Shown here in pieces: positions 6,856 to 13,458 of a DNA stretch of 13,458 nt. How positions within the stretch are numbered: position 1 is the stretch's first letter; every line of letters starts with the position of its first letter. The translations under genes were made by a program, and so were the position numbers. This stretch comes from UBA4644 sp964646225 (lineage in GTDB: Bacteria; Bacillota; Clostridia; Oscillospirales; Butyricicoccaceae), in assembly GCA_964646225.1 (NCBI GenBank), contig CAZYAD010000038.1:1-13458 (forward strand), in the 5' to 3' direction. The notes under the pieces were generated by a model. That model did no database searches, was not told the DNA's origin, and worked only from the letters and a program-made list of their open reading frames with translations.

Positions 6856-7814
6856 CGGGCCAGCTCCTCCGCTGCGGCGGCCATCAGCGCCTCACAGGCC
6901 TCCTGGGCCGAAAGCTCCACCGTGCAGCCTGCCGCGCGGGGATGCCCGCCTCCGCCAAAGCGCTGGCAGATACGGCTGGCGTCCGCCGGACGGTGGGTGC
7001 GCACCGAGGCCTTGTAGGCCGGATCCTGCCGGTTTTGGGTCAGGATGATGCCGCAGTCCACTCCCTCCAGACTCATGGTCAGGGTGGAGAGATTGTCCAG
7101 GTCGTCATCGGTAGCACCGATGCTGTTCAGCCAGTCCCGCTCCAGCCAGGAGCAGCACACCCGACCGTCCTCGCTGAACACCATGTCGTCAAACATCCGG
7201 CGCTCGATGAGGAACCGCACCCGGCTCTTCACCTCGAAAAACGCCCGGTTGTGGGGCAAAAAGTCCAGCCCGGCGGCGATGGCGTCGGCCGCAATGCAAT
7301 GGGCCAGGGGAGTGGTGTTGGAAAATTTGAAGCAGCCGGTGTCGGTGGCCACGGCAATATACAGTGCCTCCCATATGGGCAGGTCGGGCTCCACGCCCAG
7401 CTCCCGGGCCAGCAGATAGACGATCTCGCCGGTGGCGGCGGCGCTGCCGTGGAGCACGGTCTCCCGGGCGTAATCCCGGTTGGAGGGGTGATGATCCAGG
7501 CACAGGTCGATCTTTTCCGCAAACTGCCGGGCAGAGGGGGGGAGCAGCTGGGTGTCGGCAATGTCCACCGCCGTCAGCAGCCCGTAAAGATACCCCTCCG
7601 GGGCCACCAGCCCCTCCAGCAGAAAGGAAAGCTTGGGGGTGATGTCCTCGTTGGCAAAGACCCAGGCGTCTTTGCCCAGAGCCCGCAGTACCCGGCACAG
7701 GGCGGCGGCCGAGCCGATGGTGTCGCCGTCGGGACGGCGATGGGTCAGGATCAGGATGTGATCCCGCTCCAGCAGCCGCTGTGCGGCCTCCGGCAGCTCA
7801 ATCCTGCGGCTCAT
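6849..7814 (-). CDS. nrnA: NrnA-type DHH phosphoesterase (oligoribonuclease / pAp phosphatase)
   Basis: A 321-residue DHH/DHHA1 protein. NrnA degrades very short RNA oligonucleotides to mononucleotides and removes the 3' phosphate of pAp. Visible motifs: HRRPDGDTIGS (25-35), VDIAD (83-87), the signature LDHHPSN (106-112), ATDTG (156-160) and the C-terminal DHHA1 glycine loop FGGGGHPRAAG. A longer frame starts at ATG 7823, but the ribosome site GGAGG touches that codon. The same site is nine bases from the ATG at 7814, so I take the shorter start, which removes three residues. This start overlaps the end of rbfA by 17 bases. In many Clostridia nrnA sits between rbfA and truB; in Bacillus it is elsewhere. 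The position suggests coupling of RNA turnover with ribosome assembly genes, which is inference from context. Confidence 0.92.
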   Translation of the reverse strand: MSRRIELPEAAQRLLERDHILILTHRRPDGDTIGSAAALCRVLRALGKDAWVFANEDITPKLSFLLEGLVAPEGYLYGLLTAVDIADTQLLPPSARQFAEKIDLCLDHHPSNRDYARETVLHGSAAATGEIVYLLARELGVEPDLPIWEALYIAVATDTGCFKFSNTTPLAHCIAADAIAAGLDFLPHNRAFFEVKSRVRFLIERRMFDDMVFSEDGRVCCSWLERDWLNSIGATDDDLDNLSTLTMSLEGVDCGIILTQNRQDPAYKASVRTHRPADASRICQRFGGGGHPRAAGCTVELSAQEACEALMAAAAEELARW

Positions 7815-8187
7815 GGGACTCATCCTCCGGCTCGTCCTCAGGGATATCCAGGGTGTTCAGCACGGCGGCAATGTGGGCGCCGTGGGCGATGGAATCGTCC
7901 AGAACGAACACCAGCTCGGGGGTATAGCGCAGGCGCAGCCGGTGGGCCAGCTCCCGCCGCAGATAGCCCGAGCAGGATTTCAGCCCCCGCTTGAGCTCCT
8001 TGCTGTCATAATCTCCCAGTGCGCTGAGAAACACCTTGCACCAGCGCATATCGTTGGTGACCTCGCACCGTACCACCGACAGCATGGTCTGGGACAGGCG
8101 GGGATCCTTCACATCCCGCAGCAGGGTGGCCAGCTCCCGGGTGACCTCCTCGCTGATGCGTTCCACTCGATTGCTATTGTAAGGCAT
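7798..8187 (-). CDS. rbfA: 30S ribosome-binding factor RbfA
   Basis: A 129-residue single KH-type domain protein that binds immature 30S subunits and is needed for 16S rRNA 5'-end maturation. Typical features are the start MPYNSNRVERISEEVTREL, the segment VKDPRLSQTMLSVVRCEVT, and LRYTPELVFVLDDSIAHG near the end. The C-terminus is a short acidic tail (DEPEDESHEPQD). The frame is open to 8280, but the ATG at 8187 is preceded by AAGGAGGATCTCT, an ideal ribosome site, and gives the family's usual length. It follows infB by 67 bases containing a strong hairpin, and its end overlaps nrnA. Confidence 0.95.
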   Translation of the reverse strand: MPYNSNRVERISEEVTRELATLLRDVKDPRLSQTMLSVVRCEVTNDMRWCKVFLSALGDYDSKELKRGLKSCSGYLRRELAHRLRLRYTPELVFVLDDSIAHGAHIAAVLNTLDIPEDEPEDESHEPQD

Positions 8188-8205
8188 AGAGATCCTCCTT
8201 AAACA

Positions 8206-8237
8206 GACCGGCGGAAAAGCAGCCTTTTCCGCCAGTC
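8206..8237 (-). other. Strong intercistronic hairpin between infB and rbfA
   Basis: A perfect 10-bp inverted repeat (GGCGGAAAAG at 8210-8219 and CTTTTCCGCC at 8224-8233, loop of four) extends by three more pairs (GAC/GTC) after one mismatch. It starts 18 bases after the infB stop and ends just before the rbfA ribosome site. The minus-strand sequence after it (CTGTTTAAGGAGG) has no real U-run, so it is not a good terminator. It may instead be an mRNA-stability or processing element that sets the infB:rbfA ratio. Confidence 0.65.
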
Positions 8238-8254
8238 GGCAATGATTTTCAGGT

Positions 8255-10741
8255 TTATCGCTGGATCTGCTCCATGACATAGGCTTCGATGATGTCGCCC
8301 ACCTTCACATCGTTGAACTTTTCAAAGCTCAGACCGCACTCGTAGCCGGCGGCGACCTCCTTGGCGTCGTCCTTAAAGCGCTTCAGGCTGGACAGGTCGC
8401 CCTCGAAGATCACGATGCTGTCGCGGACGATGCGCACCTTTTCGTTGCGCTGCATCTTGCCATCCTGCACATAGCAGCCGGCAATGGTGCCCACGCCGCT
8501 GACCTTGAAGGTCTGGCGCACCTCGGCATGGCCCAGCACCACCTCTTTGAAGGTGGGGGCCAGCATGCCCTTCATGGCCTGCTCGATCTCCTCCAGGCAG
8601 TCATAGATGATGCGGTACAGCCGCAGATCCACATGGGCCGCCGCAGCGGCGTCGGCCACACCGGCCTCTGGCCGGACATTAAAGCCGATGATGATGGCGT
8701 TGGACGCCTCGGCCAGCATGATATCGGAATTGTTGATGCCGCCAACGGCGTTGTGAATGACCCGCACCCGCACCTCGTCGTTGGAAAGCTTCTCCAGCGA
8801 GGCCTTGACGGCCTCGGCAGAGCCCTGCACATCGGCCTTGACGATCAGGTTCAGATCCTTCACATTGCCCTGCTCGATGGAGGAGAACAGGTTCTCCAGC
8901 GTCACCTTCTGCATGGAGGCATTCTGGCGCTCCTTCTCCTCGAACTTGCGCTTTTCGGCCAGAGTACGGGCCATGCGCTCGTCCTCAACGGCATAGAACA
9001 GGTCGCCCGCGCCGGGCACCTCCGCCAGACCCACGATCTCCACGGGGACAGAGGGGCCGGCCTTTTCCATCCGGCGGCCCTTTTCGTCGGTCATGGCGCG
9101 GACACGGCCAACGGCGGTGCCGGCAATGACGATATCACCGGCGTTCAGGGTACCGTTCTGCACCAGAACGGTGGCCACGGGGCCGCGGCCGCGATCCAGC
9201 TTGGCTTCGATGACCGTGCCCTTGGCCAGACGGTTGGGATTGGCCTTGAGCTCCTGCATATCGGCGGTGAGCAGCACCATCTCCAGCAGGTTGTCGATGC
9301 CCTCGCCCTTCAGGGCGGAAATGGGGCAGACGATGGTGTTGCCACCCCACTCCTCGGGCACCAGCTCATACTCGGTGAGCTGCTGCAACACCCGGTCAGG
9401 GTTGGCGGAGGGTTTATCCATCTTGTTCACCGCCACGATCAGGGGCACTTCGGCCGCCTTGGCATGGTTGATGGCCTCCACCGTCTGGGGCATGATGCCG
9501 TCATCGGCAGCCACCACCAGAATGGCCACATCGGTGACCTGTGCGCCGCGGGCGCGCATGGAGGTAAAGGCAGCGTGGCCGGGGGTATCCAGGAAGGTGA
9601 TCTCCCGATCCTGCACCCGGACGCGGTAAGCGCCGATATGCTGGGTGATGCCGCCGGCCTCTCCGGCGGTGACATTGGTCTTGCGGATGGCATCCAGCAG
9701 GGAGGTCTTGCCGTGGTCAACATGGCCCATGACCACCACCACAGGGGCGCGGTCCACCAGCTCCTCGGTGGTGTCCTCCCGCTCGTCAAACAGCCGCTCC
9801 TCGATGGTGACCACCACTTCCTTCTCGGGCACGGCGCCCAGCTCCATGGCCACCAGGGAGGCGGTATCGTAGTCGATGTTCTGAGAAATGTTGGCCATCA
9901 CGCCCAGCTTCATCAGTTGCTTGATGACCTCGGCAGCGGTCTTTTTCAGCCGGGAAGCCAGCTCGCCCACGGCGATCTCCTCGGGGATGAGCACCTTCAG
10001 CGGAGCCTTCTTGATCTGGGTCTGCTGCTCCAGGCGCTTCATCTTCTCCTGCTCCTCCTGGCGGCGCTTGTTGCCGAACTGGCGGCCCCGCTGGTCCTTC
10101 TTCACCAGCTTCTGCTTGGTCTGCTGATTGCCGAAGCGTCCGGCCTGCTGAGGCACAAGGGTGTCCATGCGCTCGTCATACTTGGCGATGTTCACGCTGT
10201 TGCCGCGGGTATCCACATAGTGCTTCTGACCCTTCTGTCCGGCGGAGGCGGGCTGCTGGGGCTGGGGCTTGTCGGCCTTTTTCTCCGGCGGCGTATATTG
10301 CAGGGTCTGGCTCTGGGGCCGGGCCTTTGCAGGCTGCTTGGGCTGCTGCTTCTGCTGATTCTGCGGATTGGGCTGCTTGGGCTGCGCATTCCGGGCAGAC
10401 TGCTCCTGCCTGGGGGGATTGTTCCGGCGGATCAGATCCTCCTTGGCCTTTTCCTCCGCGCGGATGCGGGCGGCAGCCTCCTCCTGCTGCTTTTTGATGC
10501 GATTTTCCGCCGCCTGCTTGCGCTGCTCGGCAGCCTGCACGGCAGTGGCCCGCACATCCTCCAGACTCTTCAGCTGATGCTGCTGGGTCAGATAGTCAAA
10601 GAGCATACCCACCTCCTGGGTGGTGACGCTCTGGGAGGGCTTATAGGTCTTGCCCATAGCGCTCAGGGCCGCGCAGATATCCTTGCTCTGCATATCAAAG
10701 TCCTTGGCCAGCTCTGTGATCTTGATCTTGTTGTTTACCAT
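8255..10741 (-). CDS. infB: Translation initiation factor IF-2
   Basis: An 828-residue GTPase that brings initiator tRNA to the 30S subunit and promotes subunit joining. Domain order: an N-terminal IF2N module (1-52), then a charged helical stretch (about 60-105, rich in Glu, Lys, Arg and Ala). A Gln/Pro/Lys-rich linker follows (about 108-245), then a second IF2N-like module (about 247-300). The G domain has GHVDHGKT (339-346), DTPGH (385-389), NKMD (439-442) and SALKG (475-479). Domains II, III and IV follow, ending in GDIIEAYVMEQIQR. ATG 10741 lies three bases after the ylxQ stop with an AAAGGGGGA ribosome site. The linker is low in complexity and probably disordered. ylxP, the next gene in Bacillus, is absent. 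Confidence 0.98.
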   Translation of the reverse strand: MVNNKIKITELAKDFDMQSKDICAALSAMGKTYKPSQSVTTQEVGMLFDYLTQQHQLKSLEDVRATAVQAAEQRKQAAENRIKKQQEEAAARIRAEEKAKEDLIRRNNPPRQEQSARNAQPKQPNPQNQQKQQPKQPAKARPQSQTLQYTPPEKKADKPQPQQPASAGQKGQKHYVDTRGNSVNIAKYDERMDTLVPQQAGRFGNQQTKQKLVKKDQRGRQFGNKRRQEEQEKMKRLEQQTQIKKAPLKVLIPEEIAVGELASRLKKTAAEVIKQLMKLGVMANISQNIDYDTASLVAMELGAVPEKEVVVTIEERLFDEREDTTEELVDRAPVVVVMGHVDHGKTSLLDAIRKTNVTAGEAGGITQHIGAYRVRVQDREITFLDTPGHAAFTSMRARGAQVTDVAILVVAADDGIMPQTVEAINHAKAAEVPLIVAVNKMDKPSANPDRVLQQLTEYELVPEEWGGNTIVCPISALKGEGIDNLLEMVLLTADMQELKANPNRLAKGTVIEAKLDRGRGPVATVLVQNGTLNAGDIVIAGTAVGRVRAMTDEKGRRMEKAGPSVPVEIVGLAEVPGAGDLFYAVEDERMARTLAEKRKFEEKERQNASMQKVTLENLFSSIEQGNVKDLNLIVKADVQGSAEAVKASLEKLSNDEVRVRVIHNAVGGINNSDIMLAEASNAIIIGFNVRPEAGVADAAAAAHVDLRLYRIIYDCLEEIEQAMKGMLAPTFKEVVLGHAEVRQTFKVSGVGTIAGCYVQDGKMQRNEKVRIVRDSIVIFEGDLSSLKRFKDDAKEVAAGYECGLSFEKFNDVKVGDIIEAYVMEQIQR

Positions 10742-10744
10742 AAC

Positions 10745-11317
10745 TCAGTTCCCCCTTTTTCCGATAACGCGCGGCTGATGTACCCGCGGGCGTTTGCCGC
10801 GGCTCTCTCCGGAAGCGCCTGTACGCTCCGGGCCGGGCCCCCTGCGCCCCGAACGGGTGCGCTTTTCGCTGATGCGCCGGACAGCGCAGGCCTTGCGGTT
10901 ACCCGGCGGCCCGTGTGGGCTGCCGGCCTCCTGCTTGCCCGCAAGCTTCTTTGCCCGGCGCTTTTTCTCCCGTGCAAGGCGGGCCTCCAGCGCCGGAAGC
11001 TGCTCCGGCAGGGGCAGCTTTTGGCACAGAGACAGGGCAAAGCCGGTGTCCAGCACCGCCAGTGCGGCACATTCCCCTGTGCCCAGAGCCGCGCCCAGCT
11101 GCCGCTTGGTGCAGTCCAGCACCACCAGCGGGATGGGCGTTTCCCGCTGGGCGGCTGCATTATGCATGGCGGAGACGGTGTTTGCCGCCGCATCGGCAGC
11201 CACACACAGCAGGCGGGCCTTGCTTTCCCGGGCCATGTCAAAGGCATCCTCCGCCCCGACAGCCAGCGCGCCCGCCCGGCGCATCAGCCCCAAAAAGCCG
11301 AATATGGAATCGTTCAT
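10745..11317 (-). CDS. ylxQ: YlxQ-like L7Ae-family RNA-binding protein with long basic tail
   Basis: The first ~105 residues match the YlxQ/L7Ae fold, small proteins that bind kink-turn-like RNA: FGFLGLMRRAGALAVGAE at 6-23, LLCVAADAAANT at 36-47, PLVVLDCTKRQLGAALG at 63-79. Family members are usually about 100 residues. This one has ~80 extra residues from about 112, strongly basic and rich in Arg, Lys, Gly and Pro (REKKRRAKK, RRISEKRTRSGRRG, ESRGKRPRVH). The tail looks disordered and RNA- or ribosome-binding; this is inference from composition. ATG 11317 overlaps the ylxR stop (ATGA) and uses an AAGGAGG site inside the ylxR 3' end. infB follows after three bases. The precise cellular role of YlxQ is not well established. 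Confidence 0.88.
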   Translation of the reverse strand: MNDSIFGFLGLMRRAGALAVGAEDAFDMARESKARLLCVAADAAANTVSAMHNAAAQRETPIPLVVLDCTKRQLGAALGTGECAALAVLDTGFALSLCQKLPLPEQLPALEARLAREKKRRAKKLAGKQEAGSPHGPPGNRKACAVRRISEKRTRSGRRGPGPERTGASGESRGKRPRVHQPRVIGKRGN

Positions 11318-11586
11318 GCCTGCTCCGCCTCCTTCATCTGCTGATCCAGGAGGTCATAGATCTCCTGGGTGATCTCGGTTTCCAGCGCCCGGGACAGGGC
11401 GCGGCTTTTGACTGCCTTTTCCAGACAGGCACGGCTGCGGCAGATATATGCGCCCCGGCCGGAGACCTTTCCCCGACTGTCATACAGCACAGCGCCCTCC
11501 GGTGTGCGGACGATGCGGGCCAGCTGAGGCTTTTCCCGGTGCTCCCGGCAGGCCACACACTGGCGGATCGGTATTTTCTTTGGCAT
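11314..11586 (-). CDS. rnpM: YlxR/RnpM family RNA-binding protein
   Basis: A 90-residue basic protein of the YlxR family, described in Bacillus as the RNase P modulator RnpM, which binds the RNase P RNA. Seen here: the N-terminal PIRQCVACREHREK, the conserved GRGAYICRS (43-51), and cysteines C10, C13, C49 and C54 that could form a metal site. The C-terminal helix ends in an acidic/Gln-rich DQQMKEAEQA. The ATG at 11586 has only a weak ribosome site (CAGGTG). The gene is ~100 bases downstream of nusA across a structured gap and overlaps ylxQ by four bases. Family identity is secure; RNase P modulation is from family knowledge. Confidence 0.93.
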   Translation of the reverse strand: MPKKIPIRQCVACREHREKPQLARIVRTPEGAVLYDSRGKVSGRGAYICRSRACLEKAVKSRALSRALETEITQEIYDLLDQQMKEAEQA

Positions 11587-11641
11587 ACTACACCTGCACT
11601 TTCTGATTGGTTCCCTTGCCCTTTGGATATGGGAGTCACGG

Positions 11642-11681
11642 AGGGGCGTCTCCGCCGTCTCCGGCGGGACAAAAAGCCCCT
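11642..11681 (-). other. Two-tier hairpin just after nusA stop
   Basis: Three bases after the nusA stop the minus-strand RNA can form an outer stem AGGGGC/GCCCCT (11676-11681 with 11642-11647) enclosing an inner CCGCC-GGAGAC-GGCGG hairpin (11652-11667). No U-run follows, so it is not an intrinsic terminator. It occupies nearly half of the 98-base nusA-ylxR gap, in an operon where most other gaps are very short. A stabilising or partial-termination role is possible. Confidence 0.45.
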
Positions 11682-11684
11682 GTC

Positions 11685-12755
11685 TTACTCCGCCTGGGAC
11701 TGCGGCTTGATGTCGATCTTAAAGCCGGTGAGCTTGGCGGCCAGACGGGCGTTCTGTCCCTCCTTGCCGATGGCCAGGCTCAGCTGGTCGTCCGGCACGA
11801 TGACCATGCAGGACTTGCCGTCCTCCTTCAGCTGGACGCTGATGACATCGGCGGGGGACAGGGCCTCGGCCACGAACTGCACCGGATCCTCGCTGTACTT
11901 GATGATGTCGATCTTCTCGCCCTTCAGCTCGTTGACCACGGCGGCCACACGGGCGCCCTTGGGGCCGACACAGGCGCCGATGGGATCCACATTTTCATCC
12001 GCCGACCAGACGGCGATCTTGGAGCGGGAGCCGGCCTCCCGGGCCATGGACTGGATCTGCACGGTGCCGTCGGCGATCTCGGGCACCTCCAGCTGGAACA
12101 GGCACTTCACCAGCCCGGGATGGGTGCGGGACAGCATGATCTGGGGGCCCTTGCCGCCCCGGCGGACCTCCACCACATAGACCCGGATCCGGTCGCCCTC
12201 CTGGATGGTCTCCCCGGCGATCTGCTCGGAGGCCGAAAGGCGGGCCTCGGTGTGCTCCCGCTTGCCGGGCAGCTCCAGAATGACGCTGCCATACTGCGGA
12301 TCGACCCGCAGCACGGTGGCCGTCAGGATCTCATGCTCCTTGCCGGCGTACTCGTCGGCGATCATGCCGCGCTCCGCCTCGCGGATGCCCTGGATGATGA
12401 CCTGCTTGGCGGTGGAGGTGGCGATACGGCCAAAGTCCCGGGTCTTGACATCGATGCGGATTTCGTCCCCCAGCTGGGGAGCGGGGGCATAGGCGTGGGC
12501 CTCCTCCACCGTCAGCTCGGCGGCAGGATTGAGTACCTCCTCCACCACGGTCTTGACGGCATGCATGGTGATGGCGCCCGACTCCTCGTCGATATGGACG
12601 AACACATTGTCCAGACTGGCGCTCTGAGGATCCCGCTTGTACAGCGCCTTATAGGCGGCTACCAGCGCCTGGCCGATCCGGTCCAGCATATAGTCCTTCC
12701 GGATGCCTTTTTCCTTTTCCAGATCCTCCAGGGCCTTGATGATCTCACTTGCCAT
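11685..12755 (-). CDS. nusA: Transcription termination/antitermination factor NusA
   Basis: A 356-residue RNA polymerase-associated factor that promotes pausing and termination at weak hairpins. Domains in order: N-terminal RNAP-binding domain (about 1-125), S1 domain (about 135-205, GKEHEILTATVLRVD... QIMLSRTHPGLV), KH1 (about 215-285, with GPKGAR at 264-269) and KH2 (about 290-350, with AIGKEGQNARLAAKLTG at 328-344). It ends there without the acidic repeats found in E. coli NusA, as is normal in Firmicutes. ATG 12755 follows AGAGGAAGGAACC. It lies 42 bases after rimP. The operon leader carries a candidate NusA-dependent attenuator. Confidence 0.97.
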   Translation of the reverse strand: MASEIIKALEDLEKEKGIRKDYMLDRIGQALVAAYKALYKRDPQSASLDNVFVHIDEESGAITMHAVKTVVEEVLNPAAELTVEEAHAYAPAPQLGDEIRIDVKTRDFGRIATSTAKQVIIQGIREAERGMIADEYAGKEHEILTATVLRVDPQYGSVILELPGKREHTEARLSASEQIAGETIQEGDRIRVYVVEVRRGGKGPQIMLSRTHPGLVKCLFQLEVPEIADGTVQIQSMAREAGSRSKIAVWSADENVDPIGACVGPKGARVAAVVNELKGEKIDIIKYSEDPVQFVAEALSPADVISVQLKEDGKSCMVIVPDDQLSLAIGKEGQNARLAAKLTGFKIDIKPQSQAE

Positions 12756-12797
12756 GGTTCCTTCCTCTTTCTATGTCAAATTTTTTTAGCAACGCTG

Positions 12798-13265
12798 TTA
12801 AAAATCAAAGTGCAGCCGGACCCGTGCCACATCGGTCATGGCAAAGGTGCTTGCCTCGCCATCGGCGGTCTCTACCGTCAGCTGGACTCCGTCGCAGCTG
12901 CGCAGGCAGCCGGTCAGCTCATTCCGACCGTTGATGGCCCGGTAAAAGCTTAGGCACACCTGCCGGCCCAGCGCCCACTGAAAATGCTCCGGGCGGGTCA
13001 GCGGCCGCTCCAGCCCGGCGGAGGATACCGTCAGGGTATAGGGCGGCAGACTGTCGAAGGCCCTGTCATCCAGCAGGGGATCCAGCCCGCGGGAGATCTG
13101 CTCGCACTGGGTGATGTTCACCCCATCCTCCCGGTCGATATAGACGGTCAGCACATGCTGCCGGCCCTCCTTTTCAAAGGTCACATCCCACAGAGAGACC
13201 TCCGCTGCCTGGCACAGGGGCTGCGCCAGCTGGGTGACCCGGCGGATCAGCTCTTTATTGGTCAT
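12798..13265 (-). CDS. rimP: Ribosome maturation factor RimP
   Basis: A 155-residue protein that binds free 30S subunits and is needed for early 30S assembly. The N-terminal alpha/beta domain contains LWDVTFEKEGRQHVLTVYID (25-44) and the conserved SSAGLERPL (81-89). The C-terminal SH3-like barrel covers about 95-155. The frame is open to 13322, but that extension would run through the leader hairpin. ATG 13265 gives the usual length and has an AGGCAGGAT site about nine bases upstream. It is the first gene of the operon, behind a promoter and leader hairpin, and is followed by nusA as in most bacteria. Confidence 0.96.
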   Translation of the reverse strand: MTNKELIRRVTQLAQPLCQAAEVSLWDVTFEKEGRQHVLTVYIDREDGVNITQCEQISRGLDPLLDDRAFDSLPPYTLTVSSAGLERPLTRPEHFQWALGRQVCLSFYRAINGRNELTGCLRSCDGVQLTVETADGEASTFAMTDVARVRLHFDF

Positions 13266-13285
13266 GGTGTGTATCCTGCCTTTCC

Positions 13286-13317
13286 AACAAATAAGAGTGG
13301 GCGCTTGCCCACTCTTA
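13286..13317 (-). terminator. Leader hairpin with interrupted U-tract; candidate NusA-dependent attenuator
   Basis: A perfect 11-bp stem (TAAGAGTGGGC / GCCCACTCTTA, 13292-13317, loop AAGC on the minus strand) lies about 20 bases into the predicted rimP transcript. Read as a shorter GAGTGGGC/GCCCACTC stem it is followed by TTATTTGTT (13286-13294), a U-rich but interrupted tract. This is the shape of a weak intrinsic terminator. The B. subtilis nusA operon is reported, to my recollection, to be autoregulated by NusA-dependent termination in its leader, and this element fits that model. Confidence 0.6.
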
Positions 13318-13344
13318 CACATTCCTATCCTAACCTACACTTGC

Positions 13345-13373
13345 ATTATAGCACCTTGTTTTACCAAATGCAA
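13345..13373 (-). promoter_or_regulatory. Sigma-A-type promoter of the rimP-nusA-infB operon
   Basis: On the minus strand TTGCAT (-35, 13368-13373) and a perfect TATAAT (-10, 13345-13350) are separated by 17 bases. The expected start is near 13338, giving a leader of ~73 bases before the rimP ATG. TTGCAT recurs inverted as ATGCAA overlapping the end of the -10 box (13341-13346), so the promoter is flanked by a 6-base inverted repeat that may be chance. Confidence 0.8.
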
Positions 13374-13429
13374 GGGGAATTTCCGGGGAAAAGCCCCAAT
13401 TTTCAAGGGTTTTCCGCACTTTTTTACCT

Positions 13430-13458
13430 TCAGGCCCGATATTGGCCCAGATCGTCCA
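13430..13458 (-). CDS. Possible C-terminal end of an upstream gene (fragment)
   Basis: At the right edge the minus strand reads an open frame DDLGQYRA followed by TGA (13430-13432), about 55 bases upstream of the rimP -35 box. Eight codons are too few for recognition. In Firmicutes polC often precedes rimP, but nothing here identifies it. It could also be intergenic sequence. Confidence 0.25.

Noticed and set aside
8528..11344. A 938-codon open frame on the plus strand, antisense to infB and ylxQ
   Set aside because: The opposite strand carries unmistakable IF-2 and YlxQ. The antisense translation is Leu/Gly/His-rich without recognisable motifs, and long stop-free antisense frames are expected where GC-rich third positions make stop codons rare.
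12765..12785. TTGACA-like hexamer and A/T-rich run between rimP and nusA, possible internal promoter
   Set aside because: The hexamer is too close to the nusA ribosome site to leave room for a -10 box at proper spacing.
1..13458. tRNA/rRNA genes, CRISPR arrays, insertion sequences, attachment sites, origins
   Set aside because: I found no repeat arrays, transposase or integrase motifs, tRNA-like cloverleaf or rRNA sequence anywhere in the window.

Overview
The window is a GC-rich stretch of a low-complexity, densely packed bacterial chromosome in which every supported gene lies on the minus strand. Strong AAGGAGG-type Shine-Dalgarno sites, sigma-A-type promoters with 17-base spacers, and the Firmicutes gene set rimP-nusA-rnpM(ylxR)-ylxQ-infB-rbfA-nrnA-truB-ribF point to a GC-rich member of the Clostridia. 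An Oscillospiraceae-like gut anaerobe (Flavonifractor, Intestinimonas or Oscillibacter type) is my best guess. That taxonomic call is inference from protein style and gene order, not from a search.

Read in the direction of transcription (right to left), the window opens with a possible 9-residue tail of an upstream gene (13430-13458). A good promoter (13345-13373) follows, with a short leader carrying an 11-bp hairpin and an interrupted U-tract. Then comes the translation operon: RimP (30S maturation), NusA (elongation/termination factor), RnpM/YlxR (RNase P modulator family), a YlxQ L7Ae-type protein with an unusual basic tail, IF2 (infB), RbfA (30S maturation), NrnA (oligoribonuclease/pAp phosphatase), TruB (tRNA psi55 synthase) and RibF (FMN/FAD synthesis). 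Most junctions are short gaps or stop-start overlaps (ATGA, TAATG, 7- and 17-base overlaps), so translational coupling is likely. ylxP, which lies between infB and rbfA in Bacillus, is absent, and nrnA sits between rbfA and truB.

Downstream of ribF, where Bacillus has rpsO and pnp, lie three genes in the same orientation with no visible promoter of their own. They encode a membrane-anchored M20 metallopeptidase (carboxypeptidase S/PM20D1 type), a membrane-anchored ComEC-type metallo-beta-lactamase-fold hydrolase, and a PlsC-like acyltransferase with divergent active-site blocks and a zinc-ribbon-like insertion. A clean rho-independent terminator at 1253-1280 closes the unit. A separate strong promoter (1194-1222) then drives a roughly 190-base structured leader and the 5' part of mgtE (Mg2+ channel, CBS-regulated), which runs off the left edge.

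The genes are mostly textbook housekeeping, and I do not see an exotic defence or mobile system. The signals most worth a second look are RNA-level and domain-level: the mgtE leader with mutually exclusive pairings, the candidate NusA-autoregulatory attenuator before rimP, intercistronic hairpins after nusA and after infB, the zinc-ribbon PlsC-like protein with altered catalytic blocks, the YlxQ basic tail, and the three-gene envelope cassette attached to the translation operon.
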